Under the pieces are notes generated by a model, which made no database searches, was not told the DNA's origin, and saw only the letters and a list, made by a program, of their open reading frames with translations. Shown one piece after another: positions 40,667 to 47,812 of a stretch of 64,000 nucleotides of DNA. Source of the stretch: JACVCJ01 sp052437175 (GTDB lineage: Bacteria; Bacteroidota; Bacteroidia; CAIKAF01); assembly GCA_052437175.1 (NCBI GenBank), contig JBQVOK010000011.1, forward strand, positions 43,073 through 107,072. The letters run 5' to 3'. Every line of letters begins with the position of its first letter. Position 1 is the first letter of the stretch. A program made the position numbers and the translations under genes.

Positions 40667-42096
40667 AAATACCTTCGGCCGCGTCTGTACGTGCTGCTGA
40701 CGCCTACACGATCAGCAGCCGGCAGATATCTTCCGCCGCGCTTATGTACCGTGCAGCCTTGGAAGCGTCTGTCTTTGCATACGAACGTATTTCGCCCGGC
40801 ATGCGCCTGGTATTTGTATGCGGCCCCGGTAACAACGGGGGCGACGGACTCTGTATGGCACTGGTACTTTCCGCTTTTTTCCCGGTACAGGTGGTGGAAG
40901 TAGCTGCTGACGAGCGGCGCAGTGCCGATTTTATACAGTACAGGGCACAGCTCCGCGAAAAGGGAATTCCCTGCTGTACCTACCCGGACTGGGACAAAAA
41001 CACAGAAGGCGCGCTGGTATTCGACTGTTTGCTGGGTACCGGACTACAGGGAGCACCCCGCGGCATTTTTGCCGAAGTGATCCGGCGGCTGAACGAAGAT
41101 ACGGCCGAGGTCTGGAGTATCGATCTGCCTTCGGGCATGCAGGGGGACAATAATGAACACCTGCAGCACGGTATTGTGGTAGAGGCTGCGCATACGCTGA
41201 GTTTCCAGGCACCGAGGCTCAGTTTTTTCTTCCCCGAGAACGAAATTTTTACCGGGCGCTGGCATGTGCTGGACATCGGGTTGGATACCTCGCGGTTTGA
41301 GGCCCTGGCATACCTGAATACCGAAGTAGAACGGCCGGTCGTATCCCGTTTTGCCTACAAGAACAAGCTGGGAAAGACCTTAGTGGTGGCCGGCAGCGAA
41401 GCCATGCCCGGGGCGGCTTTACTGGCGGCGGGCGCTGCACTGCGCAGCGGTACGGGTTACGTGTATGCCCTGGTGCCGGCAATGCTAAAAGAAGCGATCC
41501 ACATAAAATACCCCCAGCTGATCTGTTATACACGGGAAGAGGATGTTCTGCCCGACCTGTCCTTTGCATCGGCTATAGGCGTAGGTCCTGGACTGGGTAC
41601 CGGCCCCGAGTCGATGCAGTTACTGACGCATATACTAAAAGAGACAACCGTACCGCTGTTGCTCGACGCCGATGCCCTTACCCTGATGGCGCAGGAGCCC
41701 TCCCTGTGGCAATATACGGGCGAACGCACGGTAATTACGCCCCATCCGGGCGAATTCGACCGCATAAGTGGCACAACATACCACAGCGGCTACGAACGCT
41801 GGCAGGCCCAGGTATCTTTTTCGCAACAACAGGGAATTACCATTGTGCTCAAAGGCGCATATACAAGCATTACTTCGGCCGGGGGCAAAAGCTGGTTCAA
41901 TACTACGGGTACGCCGGGTATGGCCAAAGCCGGCAGCGGAGATGTGCTTACGGGACTGCTCAGCGGTTTGCTGGCACAGGGCATGCCCGTTACGGAGGCG
42001 GCCCGTTATGCAGTGTTCCTCCACGGCCGTATGGGAGAGGCCGCGGCACATACACATGGCCTGCAGGCCATGAATGCGGGCGATCTGCTTTTGTGA
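40648..42096 (+). CDS. nnr: Bifunctional NAD(P)H-hydrate epimerase/ADP-dependent NAD(P)H-hydrate dehydratase
   Basis: 482 residues from the ATG at 40648. The N-terminal YjeF_N epimerase domain has VCGPGNNGGDGLCMALVL and VFDCLLGTGLQGAPRG; the C-terminal ribokinase-like YjeF_C domain has AIGVGPGLGTGPES, LLDADALTLMAQ, VITPHPGEFDRI and KAGSGDVLTGLLSGLLAQG (catalytic Asp). It repairs hydrated NADH and NADPH. The N-terminal extension that the frame permits upstream belongs to the DUF2752 gene region and was rejected. Confidence 0.9.
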   Translation: METVDVKIPSAASVRAADAYTISSRQISSAALMYRAALEASVFAYERISPGMRLVFVCGPGNNGGDGLCMALVLSAFFPVQVVEVAADERRSADFIQYRAQLREKGIPCCTYPDWDKNTEGALVFDCLLGTGLQGAPRGIFAEVIRRLNEDTAEVWSIDLPSGMQGDNNEHLQHGIVVEAAHTLSFQAPRLSFFFPENEIFTGRWHVLDIGLDTSRFEALAYLNTEVERPVVSRFAYKNKLGKTLVVAGSEAMPGAALLAAGAALRSGTGYVYALVPAMLKEAIHIKYPQLICYTREEDVLPDLSFASAIGVGPGLGTGPESMQLLTHILKETTVPLLLDADALTLMAQEPSLWQYTGERTVITPHPGEFDRISGTTYHSGYERWQAQVSFSQQQGITIVLKGAYTSITSAGGKSWFNTTGTPGMAKAGSGDVLTGLLSGLLAQGMPVTEAARYAVFLHGRMGEAAAHTHGLQAMNAGDLLL

Positions 42097-42258
42097 AAAT
42101 TATATAAATACAGACCTGCTGCCGGGGCATTCAAAACCTTTTACACCGGTGGGTTTTATGCTTTATGGATTAATTTTCAGTATAGTTAAGCGCTTTTTTT
42201 TCGTGGCATTAGTCGATCCGTATGCAGGGTAGCTTAGGTACTTATCAAATTAATTTTT

Positions 42259-42278
42259 TAGGTTTGTTTTATACAAAC
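42259..42278 (+). promoter_or_regulatory. Promoter and overlapping palindrome before the Rrf2 regulator
   Basis: TAGGTTTG (42259-42266), an exact -7 element, overlaps the inverted repeat GTTTGT (42262-42267) - TTTAT - ACAAAC (42273-42278). The repeat covers the -7 element and transcript start, a natural autorepression operator for the gene whose ATG is at 42287. Confidence 0.5.
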
Positions 42279-42286
42279 ACGCATTC

Positions 42287-42721
42287 ATGTTATCAAAAAG
42301 GACACAATATGCATTAAAAGCCGTCGGTTACCTGGCGTCAAAGCATGGTTCGGGCCCTATCCTGATTTCAGAAATAGCCAGCCGGAAGAATATACCGCTC
42401 AAATTCCTCGAAAACATATTGCTTGAGCTGAAACAGAAAGGTTTACTGCTGAGCAAAAAGGGAAAAGGAGGCGGCTATTACCTGGCGTTCAATCCCTCGG
42501 ACATTACCATGGCCACGGTGATCCGTATGGTGGAGGGACCTATTGCGATGCTTTCCTGCGTGAGCCTCAATTTTTACAAAAAATGCGAGGATTGTAACGA
42601 AGAGGTCTGTTCGCTGCGTCAGAATATGGCCGAAGCCCGGGATGCGGTATTAAAAGTCCTCGAAAATAAATCCCTGGCACAACTGGCAGATAAGGGAAAT
42701 ACGGGCGGGAGATCTATCTGA
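42287..42721 (+). CDS. Rrf2-family transcriptional regulator with four cysteines
   Basis: 144 residues with the Rrf2 winged helix: MLSKRTQYALKAVGYLA, ISEIASRKNIPLKFLENILLELKQKGLLLSKKGKGGGYYL. Cysteines 91, 100, 103 and 108 (a C-x8-C-x2-C-x4-C run) are placed where IscR-type regulators bind an Fe-S cluster. It probably senses iron-sulfur status or redox and regulates itself. No Fe-S assembly genes are adjacent. Ends convergent to the XRE regulator. Confidence 0.88.
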   Translation: MLSKRTQYALKAVGYLASKHGSGPILISEIASRKNIPLKFLENILLELKQKGLLLSKKGKGGGYYLAFNPSDITMATVIRMVEGPIAMLSCVSLNFYKKCEDCNEEVCSLRQNMAEARDAVLKVLENKSLAQLADKGNTGGRSI

Positions 42722-42742
42722 TACATATACGTAAAGAGCGGG

Positions 42743-42973
42743 TTACAGGTCCCGGAAAAATTCATCCAGCGTCATATTATGCGCATCGAGTATTTTGAGC
42801 AGGGAGCTCATGGTAAAGTTGGTGCCTTTTTCCATGCGCCAGTATTGCACGCGTGGAATTTTGTGCTCCCACGCAAAGAATTCGGCACTTACGTATCCTT
42901 TCTCCAGACGTAATTCCTTCAGTTTTCTGCCGATTTTCTCCAGTCGCAGGTCCATTTTCTTCATTTCCTTCAT
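42743..42973 (-). CDS. XRE-family helix-turn-helix regulator
   Basis: 76 residues from the ATG at 42971-42973. A compact Cro/C1-type domain: KIGRKLKELRLEKGYVSAEFFAWEHKIPRVQYWRMEKGTNFTMSSLLKILDAHNMTLDEFF. A GTG six codons upstream was rejected as less likely. Divergent from a strong plus-strand promoter, with symmetric sequences in between, so it probably controls that promoter and itself. Confidence 0.8.
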   Translation of the reverse strand: MKEMKKMDLRLEKIGRKLKELRLEKGYVSAEFFAWEHKIPRVQYWRMEKGTNFTMSSLLKILDAHNMTLDEFFRDL

Positions 42974-42992
42974 AACACAGCCAAATTCCACA

Positions 42993-43010
42993 TTTCACGC
43001 ATGTGTGAAA
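42993..43010. promoter_or_regulatory. Inverted repeat upstream of the XRE gene
   Basis: TTTCAC (42993-42998) and GTGAAA (43005-43010) with a 6-base spacer, 20 bases upstream of the XRE ATG. A looser related pair, TTTCAT (43025-43030) and ATGAAA (43047-43052), lies over the plus-strand promoter. Confidence 0.45.
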
Positions 43011-43031
43011 CACCACAAAATATGTTTCATA

Positions 43032-43062
43032 TTTGATGTTTGAAAAATGAAATTTATATTTG
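43032..43062 (+). promoter_or_regulatory. Near-perfect Bacteroidota promoter divergent from the XRE gene
   Basis: TTTG (43032-43035), a 19-base spacer, and TATATTTG (43055-43062): exact -33 and -7 elements at consensus spacing, the best promoter in the window. It drives transcription toward the 43088-43667 region. Confidence 0.65.
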
Positions 43063-43087
43063 CGCTGTTAATCAATTCGAAAAAATT

Positions 43088-43129
43088 ATGAAGTACCTGC
43101 TCCGTGCTCTGAATTCTGTGTATCAGTAA
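43088..43129 (+). CDS. Possible 13-residue leader peptide
   Basis: ATG at 43088 preceded by an A-rich stretch, encoding MKYLLRALNSVYQ then TAA. It lies 20-25 bases after the expected start of the strong promoter and 115 bases before the two-TM gene. It may be a regulatory leader or merely chance; there is no homology evidence. Confidence 0.3.
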   Translation: MKYLLRALNSVYQ

Positions 43130-43244
43130 GTTCAGTGCGTTTCTATTGCCTTCATCCTGCGTTATTTCCCCGGTCTTCTTTCACCATTGCCTGTTGACAC
43201 CTGCGCTCTCTGCGTTCTCGTAACCTTAATCCTTTACAGCAAAA

Positions 43245-43667
43245 ATGAAAAATGATCAGTTTACCTATGAGTTTCAGGATATTTTATCACGTCAGCCCGC
43301 CTTTACGATCCGTTCCGGCATCTTTCTCTGGATCTTCTGGATATGCAGTGTGGTGCTGGGTTCTCTTTTTCTAATGATACTGCTGGCCAATTTGTTTAAC
43401 GGGGTGCTGACCGACAACCTGATCGCCCTGCTCTTTGACCGCAGTCCCGGAGAAGAAGGCCGGCGCTGGTTCCTGTACCTGGTATCGGCGGTTTGTGCGG
43501 CCATTGCCTTTCATTCGCTTTCCATTGCCTGGCTGATACAGCTGGTGCTGCAACGCAATACACACATTTCGCTGCAGAACGAATTTATCGAACGCATACT
43601 GGAAGAGCACAAAGAACTGGAATATGTGGCAGGCGTGCTGAAGGAGGATTACAGGAGGCTGCATTGA
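43245..43667 (+). CDS. Two-TM membrane protein with C-terminal coiled coil
   Basis: 140 residues. Hydrophobic helices at about 24-50 and 78-100 frame a short polar loop (TDNLIALLFDRSPGEEGRR), then a charged helix (EFIERILEEHKELEYVAGVLKEDYRRLH). I do not recognise the family. It is the first full gene downstream of the strong promoter and is likely under XRE control. Confidence 0.6.
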   Translation: MKNDQFTYEFQDILSRQPAFTIRSGIFLWIFWICSVVLGSLFLMILLANLFNGVLTDNLIALLFDRSPGEEGRRWFLYLVSAVCAAIAFHSLSIAWLIQLVLQRNTHISLQNEFIERILEEHKELEYVAGVLKEDYRRLH

Positions 43668-43701
43668 TTTGTATACTGAAATTTTACAGGTCAATGAATA
43701 T

Positions 43702-43713
43702 ACTAAATTTAGT
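43702..43713. repeat. 12-bp perfect palindrome
   Basis: ACTAAATTTAGT, between the two-TM gene and the four-gene operon. It may be an operator. Nothing else is recognised in the 214-bp interval apart from AT-rich sequence near 43840-43870. Confidence 0.3.
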
Positions 43714-43881
43714 GTAATCCCTGAGGCTGCAGCGACCCTTGCAACAGTGCTCATTTTCAGTATGAGGAGTTGGCCTTATATTCCGGCTACTACATAACAA
43801 CTGTGCCGGCGTAAGAAAGATTAAAGTCTTTGACGTTTAGTAAATAATATTATATTCGTTATACATTTATAAACCCCAATA

Positions 43882-44511
43882 ATGAACACACCCGCTACTC
43901 TGAATGACGCTGTTAATGCAATCCGCGAATGGCTTGTCATATGCAAGAATAAAGAACTGATACGCTCTGTTATAGGTAAGCATTCCTCATATTTTCAAAC
44001 GGATACCCCCATTAATGAAGATATGCACATGTATCCCGGCATAATTGCTGGGGAACTTTATATGTTCCTGATTCCAGCAGCGCAGGATAAGGCAGACTTT
44101 ATAGATACCAGGGCTATTCAGAAATATAGTTTGAAGAAAGGGGATGCTTCGGGACCCACAGCGATCACAGATAAAGAGGCCAGTAAACGTATAGCCCTAT
44201 GGGAGGACAAGTGGGAAGTATGGCTTAATGATGTTACATACACAGAAGGCGTATTCCAGGCCTTTTATGTGCCCAAACCAACAAAAGATATATCGCAGCC
44301 TATTTCCGGCTTTACCATATTTCTTTCGCTTACCCAGAATGAGATGCAGCGCTATAAGGCGGGGCTTGTACTCGGAAATATAAGTGTTACCAGCCAGGTT
44401 TACTACTTTGATACGGTAAGGCTTGTTCCGCCGTTTAAGCCCAAACATCACCCGCCGCTTGTATCTGAAACCTTTCATTTGCTGGAGCTCGCCAAAAGAA
44501 TCGGATCATGA
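43882..44511 (+). CDS. Soluble protein of unknown function heading a two-component operon
   Basis: 209 residues, no signal peptide or TM helix. It has a helical N-terminal region (LNDAVNAIREWLVICKNKELIRSVIGKH) and a mixed remainder with QKYSLKKGDASGPTAITDKEASKRIALWEDKWEVWLNDV and FTIFLSLTQNEMQRYKAG. I do not recognise the family. The stop overlaps the 7-TM gene start by four bases (ATGA), so it is coupled to the signalling genes and may be an accessory or output component. Confidence 0.6.
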   Translation: MNTPATLNDAVNAIREWLVICKNKELIRSVIGKHSSYFQTDTPINEDMHMYPGIIAGELYMFLIPAAQDKADFIDTRAIQKYSLKKGDASGPTAITDKEASKRIALWEDKWEVWLNDVTYTEGVFQAFYVPKPTKDISQPISGFTIFLSLTQNEMQRYKAGLVLGNISVTSQVYYFDTVRLVPPFKPKHHPPLVSETFHLLELAKRIGS

Positions 44512-45173
44512 ACCTCTATGAAATTATAGATTGGCTCACCTGGCTTGTGCCCCTTATACTTGCCGCAGGCATTATAAAAGGCATTATACACTTCCGTAAG
44601 CTGTTCCCGGTGTCCCGCATCATTGCCATTTATCTTTTTGCGGCGTTTACAACGGACATCCTCAGCCGCATTTACATATACACGTATAAGGATAACCTGG
44701 TGTTTCTTTTTGTATTTGGACTGGCGGAGCTTTTTCTCTTCGGTATGCTCTATATCCGGTATATACTGCAGAAAAGAAAATTTCTCTTCCTGGTTTTAAT
44801 GACTGCCGGCGCCTCATTTATCCTGTATGAAATGTATAGCCTGCGCTCCGTGCCGGTGGAGCAGTTCCAGTCTTATACAAAGCCGCTGGTGGCCTTTGTA
44901 ACCGTGCTCCTGGCATTGTCCTTTTTCCTGGAACAGGTGCGTTCTGCAGAGTTACCCGACCGCAGGATACTCCGGCTGAATGCGGGCGTACTCTTTTATG
45001 CTTCGTTTACTCTTGTATTCTTTATCCCGCTCAACTTTTTTATTACCCGCCAAACCGATCTTACCTTCGTATTCTGGCTGGGCAATATCACCTGCACCCT
45101 CGTTTTTTATGTATTCCTTACCCTTGAATTATGGAGAAATGGCATCAACCCGAAACCATTGCCCTCTGGCTGA
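44508..45173 (+). CDS. Seven-TM membrane protein, putative sensor partner
   Basis: 221 residues with about seven TM helices (near 9-29, 35-55, 63-85, 92-110, 125-142, 158-178, 185-205) and almost no soluble part. No catalytic motif is visible. Its 3' end overlaps the histidine kinase start by 43 bases, an unusually long overlap that ensures linked translation. It may be a membrane receptor for the kinase; this is inference. Confidence 0.65.
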   Translation: MNLYEIIDWLTWLVPLILAAGIIKGIIHFRKLFPVSRIIAIYLFAAFTTDILSRIYIYTYKDNLVFLFVFGLAELFLFGMLYIRYILQKRKFLFLVLMTAGASFILYEMYSLRSVPVEQFQSYTKPLVAFVTVLLALSFFLEQVRSAELPDRRILRLNAGVLFYASFTLVFFIPLNFFITRQTDLTFVFWLGNITCTLVFYVFLTLELWRNGINPKPLPSG

Positions 45174-45886
45174 CGCTGAGCCTGCTTTTTGTATTGTTAC
45201 TGGCCGCTGCGGTTAGTCTGCTTGCTTACGGCAATTTCAAAAAAACACTGGAAGCTAAGCTACGGGAACACCGGACGGAGATTGAACACCGGCAACATCT
45301 GCTGGATATCCAGGAGAAAGAACGCGGGCGTATCGCCGCCGATCTGCACGACAACCTGATAAGCAAACTTGCCGGAATACGTCTTAAGATGAGCCTGGGG
45401 CATTCTGCGCAGGAAACAGAACGTATGCTGCAGGAAAGTATACTGGATGCCCGTCGTATTTCACACGATCTGAGTCCGCCGCTGGCTGAATATAAATCCC
45501 TTGCCGAACTGATCAAAGAAGTGCTGACACCCTGGTACGGGCATTTTACGGTACGGTTTCATGAATATACACAGCATGCCGGGATCATTACGCCTGAAGT
45601 AAAAATCCAGCTTCTGCGCATCCTGCAGGAACTTATTTCCAATGCCTATAAGCATGCCTCCGCAGAGCAATTGTCTGTATTCCTTCGTCAGAGCCGTACA
45701 GGTATCGTGATGCGGGTATGTGATAATGGTTGCGGTTATAATCCTGCGGACGTAAAGGACGGACTGGGCACCCGGAACATTGCAATGAGGGTCCGTTACC
45801 TGAAAGGGCGCTATCGCCTGCACACGGCACCGGGAAAAGGGACGCAGGTACTGATTGTTTTACCTTATACTATGGAACCTATATGA
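45131..45886 (+). CDS. NarX-type sensor histidine kinase
   Basis: 251 residues: one N-terminal TM helix (about 11-32), a coiled coil, a HisKA_3 dimerisation domain with His73 (ERGRIAADLHDNLISKLAGI), and a HATPase_c domain with N box LISNAYKHA, G1 DNGCGY and G2 GKGTQVLIVLP. It has no periplasmic sensor domain, so input must come from a partner, most simply the 7-TM protein. It overlaps the response regulator by four bases. Confidence 0.88.
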   Translation: MEKWHQPETIALWLTLSLLFVLLLAAAVSLLAYGNFKKTLEAKLREHRTEIEHRQHLLDIQEKERGRIAADLHDNLISKLAGIRLKMSLGHSAQETERMLQESILDARRISHDLSPPLAEYKSLAELIKEVLTPWYGHFTVRFHEYTQHAGIITPEVKIQLLRILQELISNAYKHASAEQLSVFLRQSRTGIVMRVCDNGCGYNPADVKDGLGTRNIAMRVRYLKGRYRLHTAPGKGTQVLIVLPYTMEPI

Positions 45887-46560
45887 ATCCTATACGAATT
45901 GCTATAACGGACGACGATACGCTCATCTCTGAACTGCTGCGGGAATTCCTGGACGGCAGGGACGGACTGGAGGTGCTCTTTACCGCCCGGAGCGGGCAGG
46001 AGCTTTTTCGCACACTGAATATTGCCGGAACGTACCCCGATATCCTTCTGCTCGATCTGCGCATGCAGGAAATGGATGGGATACAGGTAATAGAAGAGTT
46101 ACGGAGTACCTACCCGGGGATCCACATCGTTGTCATCAGCTCGTATTACCAGGCTTCGTTCACGGGCTTTATGCTCAAAGCCGGTGTAGCGGCCTTTCTG
46201 CCTAAAGAAATAGCGCCGGCTGAACTTCCGGGTATTATCCGGGCGGTAATGCGCGACGGATTTTACTTTCTGCCCGGCCAGCCACAGGCTTTACGGGAGC
46301 AGATATCTGCCCGTGCACCGGCACCTGTGCTGCAGAGCGATGATGCCATCAGCGAGCGCGAGCTGGAGATATTACGCTTACTCTGCCTGCAGAAAACGGC
46401 AAAAGAGATCGGCGAAAAGCTCTTCATTACCCAGCGTACCGTGGAGGGGCATAAGAATAATCTTTTTGCCAAAACCGGGGCAAAGAACATCGCCGGACTC
46501 GTGATATACAGCATACAGCGCGGCATTATACGGGTAGAAGAGTTGCCAGCAATCCTGTAA
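45883..46560 (+). CDS. NarL/LuxR-type response regulator
   Basis: 225 residues. Receiver domain with Asp10-12 acidic cluster, phosphorylation site Asp58 (ILLLDLR) and Lys108 (FLPKE); a LuxR HTH (about 157-215, ISERELEILRLLCLQKTAKEIGEKLFITQRTVEGHKNNLFAKTG). Cognate of the kinase before it. The target is unknown; the gene 46729-47349 follows closely and is a candidate. Confidence 0.92.
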   Translation: MNPIRIAITDDDTLISELLREFLDGRDGLEVLFTARSGQELFRTLNIAGTYPDILLLDLRMQEMDGIQVIEELRSTYPGIHIVVISSYYQASFTGFMLKAGVAAFLPKEIAPAELPGIIRAVMRDGFYFLPGQPQALREQISARAPAPVLQSDDAISERELEILRLLCLQKTAKEIGEKLFITQRTVEGHKNNLFAKTGAKNIAGLVIYSIQRGIIRVEELPAIL

Positions 46561-46632
46561 ACCGTACTCCGTAATTTTACCTGTTCCGTAAAAACGGATA
46601 TTTTCTACCTGCGCCGGCAGCGCTGCCCGGTC

Positions 46633-46640
46633 TACTTTTG
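46633..46640 (+). promoter_or_regulatory. -7 element before the 206-residue protein
   Basis: TACTTTTG, an exact match, 88 bases before the ATG at 46729. The leader is long compared with others in the window and shows no clear structure. Confidence 0.35.
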
Positions 46641-46728
46641 TCATGTCAGAATAGAGAAGCTTCCAAAAATGACAGGGGCAAAGCCGAAAACCCCGGATAG
46701 AGTAGGCAGAATTTAATAAGTATCAAAA

Positions 46729-47349
46729 ATGTCAAACTACATTCTTAACATCAAATTTACTGATGAACAACTCGACTTCATAAACAAGACCAACACGAAG
46801 GTCATCATTGCAAAACCCACCAGCCAGGAGGGACCCAGTATTGCCTGGCAGGCATTTAAGCCGATGCAGTTTAACCGGCTTTCCTGGGAAGAGAAGTACG
46901 GTATCTATGTTTCTACCGGGCAGCTCGAACATGGAGCCTACCTGACCAAGCTTTCCAAGACGTCTGTGGGAGCGGTTGACGGCAGACTCTATACCCTGAA
47001 GCCGTCCGGTGTGATCAGCGGTCCGGATGGAGACGGCGTTAATAATGCCTATGCGCTGCAGAACAACTACGAGAATAACTTTATGACCGTAGGTCTGTAC
47101 CAGGATGCGAAGCTCAACGGTATTGACGTTCTCGGCAACGTAGTGTCGGCCGCTCCTGTACTGCAGGCCAGCACGGCCATTATGACGCCCTACACAACGG
47201 TGTACATCTGGCTGCAGTCGGATGTGGAGAGCAATACCGTAGTTACTACCGTAAAATCAAAAAAGACCGAGCTGAAATTCGGCGGGGATTTAAACACGTT
47301 CTCCGTGATCTACGACAGCAAATCGGGTGAATTCGACCCTGTAATGTAA
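46729..47349 (+). CDS. Unrecognised cytoplasmic protein
   Basis: 206 residues, no signal peptide. Likely beta-rich with a stretch of charged and polar residues: NYILNIKFTDEQLDFINKT, RLSWEEKYGIYVSTGQLEHG, GPDGDGVNNAYALQNNYENNFMTVGLY, TTVYIWLQSDVESNTVVTTV, TELKFGGDLNTFSVIYD. I do not recognise the family and give no function. It has its own promoter and terminator and follows a two-component system by 168 bases. Confidence 0.6.
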   Translation: MSNYILNIKFTDEQLDFINKTNTKVIIAKPTSQEGPSIAWQAFKPMQFNRLSWEEKYGIYVSTGQLEHGAYLTKLSKTSVGAVDGRLYTLKPSGVISGPDGDGVNNAYALQNNYENNFMTVGLYQDAKLNGIDVLGNVVSAAPVLQASTAIMTPYTTVYIWLQSDVESNTVVTTVKSKKTELKFGGDLNTFSVIYDSKSGEFDPVM

Positions 47350-47387
47350 GGGTTACGATTCCAGGTTGTTAATTGGATAAGAGGCAG

Positions 47388-47417
47388 GAGAGGAGTGGCA
47401 ACGCTCCTCTCTTTTTT
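47388..47417 (+). terminator. Strong terminator after the 206-residue protein
   Basis: GAGAGGAG (47388-47395) and CTCCTCTC (47404-47411) with an inner T-G, G-C extension capping a GCAA loop, followed by six T. Confidence 0.9.
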
Positions 47418-47812
47418 CTCCATCCTTCTTACTCAAACAAAAAAGCCCGGACCTTCATCCAGTTTTTTTTGTAATGGTGAAGACGCTCTTTTACGTCCCG
47501 TTTAATTTGTTTTTCTGAGGTTCTTTAATCCGTATAAAAAATGCTTTAATTGGTATTTTGCTTTGCTACAGTGGGATAGACAGACATCTTAACACTGCGA
47601 AAATACCGGTATGTGCATATTTTAACAAAAAAATATGCATTTTATTGAAATACTTGTCTATTTTTGAAATACATCAAGTTCTCAACCTGTTCTGCAATGA
47701 CTCCCAGCCTGTTGCTCCTTACCCCGGGAGCTAAAAGAACCATATACCCGTCTGCCGGCAGTACTCCGCCCCGGCAGCATTTTCGTTATATCCACACTTA
47801 TACCACTCAACT
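47418..47812. promoter_or_regulatory. Gene-free upstream region of the RHS operon with two palindromes
   Basis: Almost 400 bp without a supportable gene. It holds ATACCGGTAT (47603-47612, 10-bp palindrome), the inverted repeat TGCATATTTT (47614-47623) - AACAAA - AAAATATGCA (47630-47639) with perfect 10-bp arms, and TATTTTTG (47659-47666), an exact -7 element. The repeats sit just upstream of the -7 element. The expected leader of the first RHS gene is about 140 bases; nothing structured was recognised in it. Confidence 0.5.

Noticed and set aside
46586..46598. CCGTAAAAACGG hairpin as terminator of the response regulator
   Set aside because: The stem is 4 bp and is not followed by a T tract, so it is too weak to call.
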